From CAYQQU01 sp964419545 (lineage in GTDB: Bacteria; Bacteroidota; Bacteroidia; Chitinophagales; Saprospiraceae), in NCBI GenBank assembly GCA_964419545.1, contig CAYQQU010000031.1, positions 1 to 64,000 on the forward strand: 64,000 bases of DNA, written 5' to 3'. This document shows positions 53,921-63,203 of this stretch, one piece after another (position 1 is the first letter of the stretch; each line of letters starts with the position of its first letter). The position numbers and the translations under genes were made by a program. The notes beneath the pieces were generated by a model. That model did no database searches. It worked only from the letters and a program-made list of their open reading frames with translations, and had not been told where the DNA came from.

Positions 53921-55600
53921 ATGAAGTTTAGCATCGGATTGTTACTAGCGCTTTTGCTGTTCGCAAACGCCGGTTATACCCAAAGTCAAACCCCGCCTAA
54001 AGAATGGTTTCACCTCAATGCGGAAACGGACACTTTCCCGGGGATCAGTTCCAATAAAAGCTACCAGGAACTACTCAACAAAAAACAAGGACAAACGGTG
54101 GTGGTCGCCGTTCTGGATTCCGGCGTCGACGCCGAACATGAAGACCTGCGAGACATCATGTGGGTCAATGAAGACGAGATTCCCGGCAACGGAATCGACG
54201 ACGACAATAACGGCTACGTCGACGATGTGCATGGCTGGAACTTCATCGGCAACGCTTCCGGAGAGAATATCCATCACGATAACCTGGAGGCCGTGCGCCT
54301 GCTCGTAAAGTACGAAAAACGCTTCGAGGGCGTAGACCCGAGTAAGCTTTCTAAAAAAGAAAAGGCCGACTACGAGGAATACCAGGAAATCAAAGAGGAG
54401 GTTGACGAAAAAAGGACCGAGCTGGCCCAGAACGTGATGCTCTACAGCACCATCGCCGACGCCTTCGCAGCCCTGGAAAAAGATATCGGTAAGTCGGATA
54501 TCACGCTCGACGAACTGAACAACTACGAGCCCGAAGATCCCATGCTCCAGCGCGTGGTCGTGCTGCTCAACAACCTCATGGCCGACGGGCAGTCCTACGC
54601 CGATATCTCCAAAGAGATCAAGGATGTCAGCGAATACTTTTACAATCGCTACCATTATCACTATAACAAAGAGTACGATCCCCGGGAGCTGGTCGATGAC
54701 GATTATTCCGACAAGGAGGAGCGCTACTACGGGAATAACGACGTCGAAGGCCCCGACGCCGAACACGGCACTCACGTTGCCGGCATCATCGGCGCTATCC
54801 GGGATAACGGACTGGGCATGGACGGCATTGCCGATAACGTCCGCATCATGTCGGTACGCACCGTGCCCGACGGCGACGAACGCGATAAAGACGTAGCCAA
54901 CGCCATTCGCTACGCCGTGGAAAACGGAGCAACGGTGATCAACATGAGCTTCGGAAAAGGCTATTCTCCTTATAAGCCGGTAGTGGATGAGGCGGTTCGC
55001 TTCGCCGTGCGCAATGACGTACTGCTGGTGCACGCGGCAGGCAACGATAGCCAGCTCAATACCGTTGACAATACCTTTCCGAACGACACCTACCGCCGCA
55101 AAGGCTTTTTCAATAAACTTTTCGGCTCGAAATACGCCGATTCCTGGATCGAAGTCGGCGCCCTGAGCTGGGAAGAAGGGGAGGGGCGCGCCGCCGTTTT
55201 TTCCAATTACAGCCCCCGGGAAGTGGATATCTTCGCGCCCGGCGTGGATATTTACTCGACCATTCCCGACGATGAATACGAGAACAACCAGGGCACTAGC
55301 ATGGCCGCACCGGTGGTGGCAGGCGTGGCCGCCGTACTTCGGTCTTATTTTCCGGACCTGACGGCGGAGCAGGTCAAAGCGATCATCCTGCAATCGGCCC
55401 AGCCGCAGAAAGGCAAGGTGCTCAAGCCGGGCACGCAGGAAAAAGTCCCGTTCTCGCAGTTGTGCCTGACGGGCGGCGCTGTCGACCTGTACAAGGCCAT
55501 CCTGCTGGCCGCCAAAACCAAAGGAAAGAAAAAGGGGAAAAGCCGGGTGATCACCGCCGAACAGCTCAGTGAGCTGAAAGCGCCCAACGCCGTACCGTAA
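53921..55600 (+). CDS. Secreted subtilisin-like S8 peptidase with a long insertion
   Basis: A 559-residue S8 protease. Signal peptide ends GYTQ. Triad: Asp66 (VAVLDSGVD), His282 (AEHGTHVAG), Ser460 (GTSMAAPVVAG); oxyanion Asn in HAAGN. Between Asp and His there are about 215 residues, against about 30 in subtilisin. The extra part is acidic and helical with predicted coiled-coil stretches (KYEKRFEGVDPSKLSKKEK and beyond). It lacks both an N-terminal propeptide of normal length and a T9SS tail, so periplasmic location is more likely. Function unknown. Confidence 0.9.
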   Translation: MKFSIGLLLALLLFANAGYTQSQTPPKEWFHLNAETDTFPGISSNKSYQELLNKKQGQTVVVAVLDSGVDAEHEDLRDIMWVNEDEIPGNGIDDDNNGYVDDVHGWNFIGNASGENIHHDNLEAVRLLVKYEKRFEGVDPSKLSKKEKADYEEYQEIKEEVDEKRTELAQNVMLYSTIADAFAALEKDIGKSDITLDELNNYEPEDPMLQRVVVLLNNLMADGQSYADISKEIKDVSEYFYNRYHYHYNKEYDPRELVDDDYSDKEERYYGNNDVEGPDAEHGTHVAGIIGAIRDNGLGMDGIADNVRIMSVRTVPDGDERDKDVANAIRYAVENGATVINMSFGKGYSPYKPVVDEAVRFAVRNDVLLVHAAGNDSQLNTVDNTFPNDTYRRKGFFNKLFGSKYADSWIEVGALSWEEGEGRAAVFSNYSPREVDIFAPGVDIYSTIPDDEYENNQGTSMAAPVVAGVAAVLRSYFPDLTAEQVKAIILQSAQPQKGKVLKPGTQEKVPFSQLCLTGGAVDLYKAILLAAKTKGKKKGKSRVITAEQLSELKAPNAVP

Positions 55601-55614
55601 AACCGGATAGCCCC

Positions 55615-55908
55615 CTAACGGATAACCACCTCTTCCAGGTAGTCTTCGCCCAGTTCTTCGTTGATGAGCCGGCGCAGCTTTTCTTTGCCGTAGGTCAATT
55701 CCTGGCGAAGCGAAGCGGAGGCGATGCTGACGTACAGCACGCGCCCCCGGATCTTGATCTCGGTGGTGTAGTCGGCGATGGTCGGCCCCATCAGTTCTTT
55801 CCAGACGCCGGAGATCCGGGTTTTGTGTAATTTGGGTTTGAGGCGGTATTGTTCCACCATTGCCAGGAGGGCTTCCTTCAGGGTAAATTCGTTCTTGTCT
55901 TTTTTCAT
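55615..55908 (-). CDS. DUF721/DciA-like protein
   Basis: A 97-residue protein with the DUF721 (DciA) fold, SGVWKELMGPTIADYTTEIKIRGRVLYVSIASASLRQELTYGKEKL. DciA-type proteins help load the replicative helicase DnaB in bacteria lacking DnaC. It starts 4 bases after the recF stop, so both are probably in one operon, a linkage seen widely in Bacteroidota. It ends near the subtilase gene stop (convergent). Confidence 0.85.
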   Translation of the reverse strand: MKKDKNEFTLKEALLAMVEQYRLKPKLHKTRISGVWKELMGPTIADYTTEIKIRGRVLYVSIASASLRQELTYGKEKLRRLINEELGEDYLEEVVIR

Positions 55909-55912
55909 TTCG

Positions 55913-57037
55913 CTAATTGGTTTCGAATGCGTCCGCTACCAGGGAGGCTGCGCCGTGCTCCACTTTGAAAAGGCAGTGCTCGACGCCGATTTGCCGGATC
56001 AGGCCCGACAGCCGGTCGGTATGGGTATCCGTGATGAACACCTGCCCGAAGTCCCGGCCCGAGAGCAGTTCGAGCAGAAAAGCGACCCTTTGCTGGTCCA
56101 GTTTGTCGAAAATGTCGTCGAGCAGCAGCAGCGGGCGCATGTTTTTTTCCCGGCGAAAGCATTCGTACTGGCTGAGTTTGAGCGCCAGTACGAAGGATTT
56201 GAGCTGGCCCTGCGAGGCGTAGCGTTTGAGCGGGAATCCGGCTACGGCGCCCGCCAGGTCGTCTTTATGGACGCCGACCGTCGTGCGCTGCAGTATGCGG
56301 TCTTTTTCGGCGGCACCGGCGAGCAACTCCGACAGGGGGGCGTCGTGCAACCTGGATTGGTAAGCGAGGTCGACGGATTCCGACTGGCCGCAGATTTTCC
56401 GGTAATTGTCCTGCACCAGGGGCGTGAAGCGTTCGAGAAAGCCGCGCCTTTGTTCGTAAACGTACTGGGCGGGAGCCAGGAGCTGATCGTTGTAAACGGC
56501 GATGAGCTCCGGTTGGTAGCGGTGCTGCTCGGCCATTTGTTTCAGCGCGGCGTTGCGCTGGGAAAGAACTTTGTTGTACCGGATAAGCTGCTCGAGGTAA
56601 ACGGGGTCGAGCTGGGAGAGCGTGTTATCGAGAAAGCGGCGGCGCGATTCGCTGCCTTCCAGCAGGATCAGCGTATCGTCGGGCACGATGATGACCACCG
56701 GTATCAGCCCGATATGTTCGGAAAGCCGGTCGTAAGGCGCGTCATTGCGCTCGAATACTTTGCGGCGCCGCGGCTGTACCTTCGCCACGATCTTCTCCTG
56801 TATGCCCGCGTGCTCGAAATAGGCTTCGAGGCGAAAAAAATCGGCCCCGCGGCGCACTACGTTACTGTCCGTCAGCCCGAAATGACTTTTTCCCAGGCAG
56901 GTGTAATACACGGCGTCGAGTAAGTTGGTCTTACCCATGCCGTTGAGCCCGGCCAGGCCGTTCAGGCGCGGAGAAAAGGAGAGCTCCTGCCTTTCGTAGT
57001 TTTTGAAATTCGTTAATATGAGCCTCGTGAGGTGCAA
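55913..57037 (-). CDS. recF: DNA replication and repair protein RecF
   Basis: A 374-residue SMC-like ATPase that loads RecA at gapped DNA with RecO and RecR. Walker A GLNGMGKTN at about residues 30-38, N-terminal LTRLILTNFKNYERQELSF, signature RYASQGQLKSFVLALKL, and Walker B RPLLLLDDIFDKLD. Length and motifs fit. Followed by the DciA-like gene. Confidence 0.95.
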   Translation of the reverse strand: MHLTRLILTNFKNYERQELSFSPRLNGLAGLNGMGKTNLLDAVYYTCLGKSHFGLTDSNVVRRGADFFRLEAYFEHAGIQEKIVAKVQPRRRKVFERNDAPYDRLSEHIGLIPVVIIVPDDTLILLEGSESRRRFLDNTLSQLDPVYLEQLIRYNKVLSQRNAALKQMAEQHRYQPELIAVYNDQLLAPAQYVYEQRRGFLERFTPLVQDNYRKICGQSESVDLAYQSRLHDAPLSELLAGAAEKDRILQRTTVGVHKDDLAGAVAGFPLKRYASQGQLKSFVLALKLSQYECFRREKNMRPLLLLDDIFDKLDQQRVAFLLELLSGRDFGQVFITDTHTDRLSGLIRQIGVEHCLFKVEHGAASLVADAFETN

Positions 57038-57173
57038 GCCGTCAATTGCTTTTCGTGTAAAAGTAAAGGAAAATTAGTTTCTTTGCCCTGCCCTTACAAA
57101 CAACCGCGCGGGGCGCCTGTTGAGTATAGGCGAGGTTGTTACAGCGGCCCCTATTTTTCATTGCCGAAAAATT

Positions 57174-57192
57174 GCTTATCTTTCAGATAAGC
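57174..57192. promoter_or_regulatory. Perfect 8-bp inverted repeat upstream of pdhA
   Basis: GCTTATCT-TTC-AGATAAGC at 57174-57192, 35-53 bases before the GTG at 57227. It also contains TATCTTTC, one base off a -7 element. It may be a repressor site or an mRNA hairpin. Confidence 0.45.
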
Positions 57193-57226
57193 GAAATATT
57201 TGAAAATCAGGAAAACGAACGGTACC

Positions 57227-58252
57227 GTGGTAGAAAAAAAGAAATCCACCAAGCAGACGAACAAAAAATCTTCCTTCAGCAAGGAAACTTATCTCAGTTG
57301 GTACGAATTGATGCTTCGCATTCGTCGCTTCGAAGAGCGGGCGCTGATGATGTACGGGCAGCAAAAGATCCGCGGTTTCTGTCACGTTTACATCGGGCAG
57401 GAAGCCGTCGCTGCGGGTATCGAATCGGCTATCCGCCAAGAGGATGCGATCGTCACCGCGTACCGCCAGCACGGCACCGCCCTGGCGCGCGGTTGCGACA
57501 CCAATGCCTGCATGGCCGAACTCTTTGGTAAAAAGACGGGTATCGTAAAGGGCAAAGGGGGCTCCATGCACTTTTTCTCCCACGAGCTGCGCTATTTTGG
57601 CGGCAACGGCATCGTCGGGGCGCAGATTCCCATCGGCACCGGCATCGCTTTCGCCGAGAAATACCGGGAAACGGACAACCTCTGCGTCACCATGTTCGGC
57701 GACGGCGCCGCCCGCCAGGGTTCTCTCCACGAGTCTTTCAATATGGCAATGACCTGGAAGCTCCCCGTCATTTACGTTTGTGAGAACAACGGCTACGCGA
57801 TGGGTACTTCCGTCAAACGAACGAGTAACATCACCGATATTTATAAGTTGGGCCATGCCTACGACATGCCCAGCGAGCCCGTCGACGGCATGCAGCCCGA
57901 AACGGTTCACGAGGCTTTCGCCAAAGCCGCCGGACACGTCCGCGCCGGCAACGGACCGTATTTCCTCGAAGTGCGCACCTACCGCTACAAGGGCCACTCT
58001 GTTTCCGACCCGGCTAAATATCGCACCAAAGAAGAGGTGGCCGAATACAAAGGCAGGGACCCCATCAAGGTAACCGAGCGGAATATGCTCGATAAACAGG
58101 TTGCTACCGAACAGGAGATCAAAGAAATTCAAAGCAAGATCAAGGAAGAGATCCAGGCGGCGGTCGACTTTGCCGAGGCTTCCGATTTTCCGGACCCTTC
58201 GGAGCTGTACACCGACAACTACCTGCAGGAAGATTATCCGTTCCTCACGTAG
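57227..58252 (+). CDS. pdhA: Pyruvate dehydrogenase E1 component, alpha subunit
   Basis: TPP-dependent alpha subunit of pyruvate (2-oxo acid) dehydrogenase, 341 residues from GTG. The TTG at 57200 gives nine more residues; the true start is uncertain and a GTG is favoured. Motifs: MHFFSHELRYFGGNGIVGAQIPIGTGIAFA, GDGAARQGSLHESFNMAMTWKLPVIYVCENNGYAMGTSVKRTS (TPP/Mg site), RYKGHSVSDPAKYRTKEEV. No beta subunit, E2 or E3 is next to it, so it must pair with products elsewhere. Confidence 0.93.
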   Translation: MVEKKKSTKQTNKKSSFSKETYLSWYELMLRIRRFEERALMMYGQQKIRGFCHVYIGQEAVAAGIESAIRQEDAIVTAYRQHGTALARGCDTNACMAELFGKKTGIVKGKGGSMHFFSHELRYFGGNGIVGAQIPIGTGIAFAEKYRETDNLCVTMFGDGAARQGSLHESFNMAMTWKLPVIYVCENNGYAMGTSVKRTSNITDIYKLGHAYDMPSEPVDGMQPETVHEAFAKAAGHVRAGNGPYFLEVRTYRYKGHSVSDPAKYRTKEEVAEYKGRDPIKVTERNMLDKQVATEQEIKEIQSKIKEEIQAAVDFAEASDFPDPSELYTDNYLQEDYPFLT

Positions 58253-58367
58253 TGCCGGCTGCGGGATCTGCTTCTGAATCGCCTTTTTGCCTTCCGGCCT
58301 GTCCCGGGCCCGGAAACAGTCGGCGCAGAAAACCTACATCAATTCCGCACCAACCGAAAAGATTGCT

Positions 58368-58375
58368 TAACTTTG
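58368..58375 (+). promoter_or_regulatory. -7 element of the TPR membrane-protein gene
   Basis: TAACTTTG, exact TAnnTTTG match, 56 bases before the ATG at 58431. No clear -33 TTTG. Confidence 0.4.
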
Positions 58376-58430
58376 CGCAGTTTTTTGGCAAGGGGCGCCG
58401 GTGGCGGCCTTTAAATTAAAGAGAAGCGTA

Positions 58431-59126
58431 ATGGCAAGGAGAAAAAAAGACCAGAAAAAGGCGGATGAGACCTTAGTGGATATCGTTGAAGTGCGCGATT
58501 CGGCGCAGGATTTTCTCGACCACAACCAGCGATACATCTTCGGCGGCCTCACCCTGATCGTACTCATCATCGGCGGGTATCTGGCCTATAACAATTTTTA
58601 CAAAAAACCGCGCCAGGCCAGCGCCATGGAGCAAATGTACCAGGCGCAGGTGCAGTTCGAGCGCGATTCTTTCGCCCTGGCCCTCACCAATCCCGGGGGC
58701 GGCTACGAAGGGTTCCTCGATATTGTCGACAATTACAAAGGCACGGCGGCCGCCAATACGGCCAAGTATTACGCCGGGATCTGTTACCTCTATCTCGGAA
58801 AATACGAAGCGGCGGTCGACTACCTCAGAGATTTTAACGCCAAAGGCGATGTAACGCCCATCATGAAATACGGCGCCCTGGGGGATGCCTATTCAGAGCT
58901 CGGAGAATTCGACAAAGCCCTCGATTACTACGAGCGGGCCGTTCGCCAGAAAGATACCGGCATCCTGACGGCTTATTACCTCAAAAAGCTGGGCCTGTTG
59001 CACGAACGCAACGGTAGCTTCGAGGAGGCGGCCGAGGCCTACCGCCAGATCAAAGAAGAATTTCCGAACACCCCCGACGGGCGGGATATCGAAAAATACA
59101 TCACGCGAGCCGAAGCACAAGGCTGA
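58431..59126 (+). CDS. TPR-containing inner-membrane protein
   Basis: 231 residues. A charged cytoplasmic N-terminus (ARRKKDQKKADETLV) and one transmembrane helix (about 39-57, GLTLIVLIIGGYLAYNNFY) precede a periplasmic tetratricopeptide domain (KYYAGICYLYLGKYEAAVDYLRDF, MKYGALGDAYSELGEFDKALDYYERAV). Domain order matches YfgM-type envelope chaperone adaptors, but that is an inference from architecture. ATG 58431 fits the basic start. A strong terminator follows. Confidence 0.8.
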   Translation: MARRKKDQKKADETLVDIVEVRDSAQDFLDHNQRYIFGGLTLIVLIIGGYLAYNNFYKKPRQASAMEQMYQAQVQFERDSFALALTNPGGGYEGFLDIVDNYKGTAAANTAKYYAGICYLYLGKYEAAVDYLRDFNAKGDVTPIMKYGALGDAYSELGEFDKALDYYERAVRQKDTGILTAYYLKKLGLLHERNGSFEEAAEAYRQIKEEFPNTPDGRDIEKYITRAEAQG

Positions 59127-59150
59127 TCCGGCCCATCGCAGACGTTCGCA

Positions 59151-59193
59151 AAAAGGCAGGATGGGGAACAGCCATCTTGCCTTTTCGTTTTTT
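59151..59193 (+). terminator. Terminator after the TPR gene
   Basis: AAAAGGCAggATGG pairs with CCATCttTGCCTTTT (one wobble) around a 7-base loop, followed by TCGTTTTTT. It lies between the TPR gene and ribH. Confidence 0.8.
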
Positions 59194-59229
59194 ACTAATC
59201 TTTCTTTCCAACAATTCAATCTCAGCGCA

Positions 59230-59751
59230 ATGGCTACTGTGCATCACAACCTCTCCCAATACGATGATTCGACCCTGCCTGCGGCAGATGACCTGCAGAT
59301 CGGGATCGTCGTCTCGGAATGGAACGCCGAGGTGACCCACGCTCTCTACGACGGCTGCTACGAAACCCTGCGCAAGCACGGCGTAGCGGAAGACAGTATC
59401 CACACCCTGCAGGTGCCCGGCTCTTTCGAGCTGCCGGTAGGCGCCAAACTCATGGCGGGGAGCACCAAGGTGGACGCCGTCGTCTGCCTGGGCTGCGTCA
59501 TCAAAGGGGAAACGGCTCATAACGAGTACATCAGCAATGCGGTGGCCACCGGGCTTACCAACCTGAGCATCGCATCGAGCATTCCCTTCATCTTTGGCCT
59601 GCTCACCCCCGACACGCTGGAACAGGCGCACGAGCGCGCGGGAGGGCGGCACGGCAACAAAGGCGTCGAAGCGGCCGTCACCGCTATCCGCATGGCGCAT
59701 TTGCGGAAAACGAAAGCCCACGGTAAGAAAGGGATCGGCTTTTCGCGTTGA
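59230..59751 (+). CDS. ribH: 6,7-dimethyl-8-ribityllumazine synthase
   Basis: Penultimate step of riboflavin synthesis, 173 residues. Family motifs: IVVSEWNAEVTHALYDGCYETL, VPGSFELPVGAKLMA, VVCLGCVIKGETAHNEYI, VATGLTNLSIASSIPFIFGLLTPDTLEQAHERAGG. ATG 59230 is chosen over the longer frame. Other rib genes are not in the window. Confidence 0.97.
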   Translation: MATVHHNLSQYDDSTLPAADDLQIGIVVSEWNAEVTHALYDGCYETLRKHGVAEDSIHTLQVPGSFELPVGAKLMAGSTKVDAVVCLGCVIKGETAHNEYISNAVATGLTNLSIASSIPFIFGLLTPDTLEQAHERAGGRHGNKGVEAAVTAIRMAHLRKTKAHGKKGIGFSR

Positions 59752-59861
59752 TCCGGCTCCTCCCGGGGCGGTGGAAGGCGTCTCAAAAGGGCGCCCCTTT
59801 TTGCGGCATTGCCCGCAGCAATGCCTATTTTAGCGCTCTATTTGGCAGAAAAACAGCTTAA

Positions 59862-60458
59862 ATGGCAGACTTGAAAAAAGATGGATATTTGACGGAAGTC
59901 ACCACAGAGCTCATCCAGTACTACGCCGGCATTTTGGAACGCCTGGGCGAAGATCCCAGCCGGGAAGGGCTGATGAAAACGCCCGAACGCGCCGCCAAAG
60001 CCATGCAGTTCCTGACGCAGGGCTACGAACAGGATGGGGAAGAGGTGCTGCGGTCGGCTATGTTCAGGGAGGATTACAGCGAAATGGTCATCGTTAAGGA
60101 TATCGAGCTGTACTCCTTGTGCGAGCACCACATCCTGCCGTTTTTCGGTAAAGCCCACATCGCCTATATCCCCAACGGCTACATTGTCGGGCTGAGTAAA
60201 CTGCCGCGCGTCATTGACGTATTTGCCCGGCGGTTGCAGGTACAGGAGAGGCTTACCGATCAGATCCTCCATTGTATTCAACGCACCCTGAACCCGCTGG
60301 GGGTGGCCGTGGTTATCGAAGCACAGCACATGTGTATGATGATGCGGGGCGTGCAGAAGCAAAACTCGCTCACCACCACTTCCGCTTTTACGGGTGAGTT
60401 TCAGCGCGCCGAAACGCGGATGGAGTTTCTCAACCTGATCGGCGCCAAATTGCATTGA
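59862..60458 (+). CDS. folE: GTP cyclohydrolase I
   Basis: A 198-residue FolE enzyme, GTP to 7,8-dihydroneopterin triphosphate, first step of folate synthesis. Motifs: EDPSREGLMKTPERAAKAM, LYSLCEHHILPFFGKAHIAYIPNG (Zn-ligand Cys and His), RRLQVQERLTDQI, VVIEAQHMCMMMRGVQKQNS (third Zn ligand Cys). Full length. Confidence 0.97.
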   Translation: MADLKKDGYLTEVTTELIQYYAGILERLGEDPSREGLMKTPERAAKAMQFLTQGYEQDGEEVLRSAMFREDYSEMVIVKDIELYSLCEHHILPFFGKAHIAYIPNGYIVGLSKLPRVIDVFARRLQVQERLTDQILHCIQRTLNPLGVAVVIEAQHMCMMMRGVQKQNSLTTTSAFTGEFQRAETRMEFLNLIGAKLH

Positions 60459-60529
60459 TCGCAAATCGGAGGCTTTCTCCGCCGCCGCAGCGGAGCGGAG
60501 AACCCTCCCGGCACATAAAGGGAATTATA

Positions 60530-61408
60530 ATGAAAGCATACGTTTTTCCGGGCCAGGCATCCCAGTTCGAAGGGATGGGTAAAGACCTGTACGAAGGATC
60601 GCCGCTTGCGCGCGACCTTTTTGAACAAGCCAACGAACTGCTCGGCCACCGCATTACCGACGTCATGTTCGAGGGCTCCGCCGAAGAGCTGAAGCAGACC
60701 ATCATCACGCAGCCGGCGGTATTCCTGCATTCTATCGTCAAAGCCAAAATGGCGGGTGATGATTTTCAGCCCGCCGCCGTGGCGGGGCACAGCCTGGGCG
60801 AATTTTCCGCCCTGGTAGCCGCCGAGGTGCTGTCGTTCGAATCGGGATTACAACTGGTGGTGCAGCGCGCCCGGGCGATGCAAAAGGCCTGCGAGGCAAC
60901 CGAAAGCACCATGGCCGCCATCATCGGCCTGGCCGATGAGGTAGTCGAAGCGGCCTGCGCCGAAATCGACGAGCTGGTCATCCCCGCCAATTACAACTGC
61001 CCGGGGCAATTGGTCATTTCGGGCACAGTGGCCGGCGTCACGCAAGCCGTAGACAAGCTCAAAGCCGCCGGCGCGAAGATGGCGGTCATGCTGCCGGTTG
61101 GCGGGGCGTTCCACTCTCCTTTGATGCAGCCGGCCCAGGAAGAATTGCGGGCCGCCATCGAAGCCACGGATTTCAGCGAGCCGGTCTGCCCGGTATACCA
61201 GAATGTCAACGCGAACGCCGAACGGGATCCCGGCCGTATCCAGGAGAACCTGGTCGCGCAGCTGACCGCCCCCGTGCGCTGGACGCAAACCATGCAGCAA
61301 ATGATCGCGGACGGCGTGACGGAATTTGTGGAAGTAGGCGGCGCCGGAAAGACCTTGCAGGGTTTTGTCAAGAAACTCGATCGCCGTTTTCCGACTTCCA
61401 AGCTGTAA
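60530..61408 (+). CDS. fabD: Malonyl CoA-acyl carrier protein transacylase
   Basis: A 292-residue FabD enzyme that loads malonyl groups onto ACP for fatty acid synthesis. Motifs: KAYVFPGQASQFEGMG, nucleophile GHSLGE, VQRARAMQKA (Arg binding malonyl carboxylate), GAFHSPLM (catalytic His). ATG at 60530 fits. No acpP or fab genes are adjacent in this window. Confidence 0.96.
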   Translation: MKAYVFPGQASQFEGMGKDLYEGSPLARDLFEQANELLGHRITDVMFEGSAEELKQTIITQPAVFLHSIVKAKMAGDDFQPAAVAGHSLGEFSALVAAEVLSFESGLQLVVQRARAMQKACEATESTMAAIIGLADEVVEAACAEIDELVIPANYNCPGQLVISGTVAGVTQAVDKLKAAGAKMAVMLPVGGAFHSPLMQPAQEELRAAIEATDFSEPVCPVYQNVNANAERDPGRIQENLVAQLTAPVRWTQTMQQMIADGVTEFVEVGGAGKTLQGFVKKLDRRFPTSKL

Positions 61409-61471
61409 GGCAAGGCCGGTCTATTGCTTTTTTAGCCATAACCATGGATATTGAAGGTATAAGACAAGATT

Positions 61472-62032
61472 ATGATGATAAAAAATGAAGTCACCAGCGG
61501 AAAAGTTTTATTAGCGGAGCCTTTCATGCTGGACCCCAACTTCAAGCGCTCGGCCGTTATTCTTTGCGAACACAACGAAGAGGGGAGTGTAGGCTTTATT
61601 ATGAACAAACCCCTCAAAACGCGCATCGACGAACTGATCGAAGATTTTCCAGAATTCGCGTCCGAAGTATTCTTCGGCGGGCCCGTACAGACGGATACGA
61701 TTCACTATGTGCACAATGTCGGCGATCTGCTCGAAGACAGCATCAAAGTGGCCGACGGCGTCTACTGGGGCGGCGATTTCGACCAGCTGAAGTTCCTGGT
61801 GTCCTCCAAACTAATCCTGCCCGATAATATCCGCTTTTTCGTAGGCTATTCCGGCTGGTCGGGCGGCCAACTGGCGGACGAGATGGTCTACGGCTCCTGG
61901 GTGCTCGCCGACATGCACCCCAATTACCTCTTCAAGAGCGAACCGGAAGTGCTCTGGAAACAGGTGATGTATAATAAGGGCGACGCTTATACCGTCATTG
62001 CCCAGCTGCCGGAGACGGTGAGTTGGAACTGA
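61472..62032 (+). CDS. YqgE/AlgH family protein
   Basis: A 186-residue UPF0301 protein: GKVLLAEPFMLDPNFKRSAVILCEHNEEGSVGFIMNKPL, FFGGPVQTDTIHYVH, FVGYSGWSGGQLADEM. The family has no established biochemical role; one member is linked with alginate gene regulation in Pseudomonas. Follows fabD by 63 bases. A 10-bp inverted repeat lies after the stop. Confidence 0.9.
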   Translation: MMIKNEVTSGKVLLAEPFMLDPNFKRSAVILCEHNEEGSVGFIMNKPLKTRIDELIEDFPEFASEVFFGGPVQTDTIHYVHNVGDLLEDSIKVADGVYWGGDFDQLKFLVSSKLILPDNIRFFVGYSGWSGGQLADEMVYGSWVLADMHPNYLFKSEPEVLWKQVMYNKGDAYTVIAQLPETVSWN

Positions 62033-62063
62033 TGAGTGTACAATAGGGTTTATTAAAAGCTTA

Positions 62064-62105
62064 AATCATCCCGGATTTCGGCTGCTGCCAAGGTTCGGGA
62101 TGATT
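62064..62105. repeat. 10-bp inverted repeat after the YqgE gene
   Basis: AATCATCCCG (62064-62073) with CGGGATGATT (62096-62105), perfect, 22-base loop. There is no T-run on the plus side, so termination is uncertain. Confidence 0.5.
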
Positions 62106-62171
62106 GGTATATAGACTGCTGCAAACTTTGATATCAAATCCAGTTCGTTTTTCACCAAAAGCCCGTCAGTC

Positions 62172-63002
62172 ATGCTAAAAAACGGTATACAACAACCCTG
62201 GGCCGGCATAGCGATCCTGGCCATCGCCTTGTCGCTCTCCAATTGCACGCCCGATCGCTCCCGAGAGGAAAGTTCCCCCACCGCTGCTCAGGAAACGGAA
62301 GCCGCACCAACGGTACCCGAGTGCAACCTCCCCCAAGCCGAATGGCAGCGCCGCTTCAACGAAGCCCCTGCATCCCTGTCCCCGCTCTACCTGGACGAAG
62401 CCGTCCTGCTCAGCCCGACGCTGCAGGCTTACACTACTCCCGAAGACCGGGCGGCTTACCAGACCCAACTGGCAGCCACCATCGGCAAAATCCAGACCAT
62501 CCAATCTCAGGGCTGCGTGGGGGTCGGACCGGAACTTCGGTATGAACTCGGAGACCTCACGGGGGCCGACGGCCAACGCTACGCTTTCCTGCTGATCTGG
62601 AAAAAGACCGGCGAGCTGTGGCTGCGCGAAGTGGAGCTGATCGCGCCGGCCGGGGAAACACCGGCCGATACCGCGACGATCCGCGCTGCCCGGGACCAAT
62701 GGATCACCCTTTGCAACCAGCACGACGCCAACGCTCTGGTCACTCAAATGTACACGCCCGACGCGGTCTATTACAACCACAAGCCCCTGGTGATCGGTAC
62801 GGAAGCGCTGGCAAAGGAGTATAGCTACATGAACTGCGAAGACTACGCGCTGACGCTAAGCCCGATCCTGATCCAACCGGTGTCGGATCGGCTCGTTTTG
62901 GAGATCGGGCAATGCTCGGGTTCTTATGGAGGGAAGTACGTGCTGGTTTGGCTAAAGAATGCGGAAGGGGTTTGGCAGGTGGGGTTTGATTCTAATGTGT
63001 GA
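62172..63002 (+). CDS. Lipoprotein with C-terminal SnoaL/DUF4440-like domain
   Basis: A 276-residue predicted lipoprotein: signal LAIALSLSNC. Residues about 45-160 hold a helical segment and a beta strand region of unknown type, and about 165-276 a likely NTF2/SnoaL-like domain, IRAARDQWITLCNQHDANALVTQMYTPDAVYYNHKPLVIGTEAL and GGKYVLVWLKNAEGVWQVGFD. Such domains bind small molecules or act as stress-related enzymes. Function not known. Confidence 0.6.
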   Translation: MLKNGIQQPWAGIAILAIALSLSNCTPDRSREESSPTAAQETEAAPTVPECNLPQAEWQRRFNEAPASLSPLYLDEAVLLSPTLQAYTTPEDRAAYQTQLAATIGKIQTIQSQGCVGVGPELRYELGDLTGADGQRYAFLLIWKKTGELWLREVELIAPAGETPADTATIRAARDQWITLCNQHDANALVTQMYTPDAVYYNHKPLVIGTEALAKEYSYMNCEDYALTLSPILIQPVSDRLVLEIGQCSGSYGGKYVLVWLKNAEGVWQVGFDSNV

Positions 63003-63203
63003 GGCCATAGTATAATGCAGAAGGGAACTACACAAACTAATTGAACCGTTTGGTTGTCGTTTTATCAATTTTTCTTATTTTAGTTTTAAGAAGAAGGTAT
63101 TACAACTAATGGTAATGTAATCCTTCCTCTTAAGTTCATTTTTTAGTATGCGCTCAAGGGTAAAACAAAACTGTAAATAGTTTAACTTAAAAACGAAACA
63201 TTT

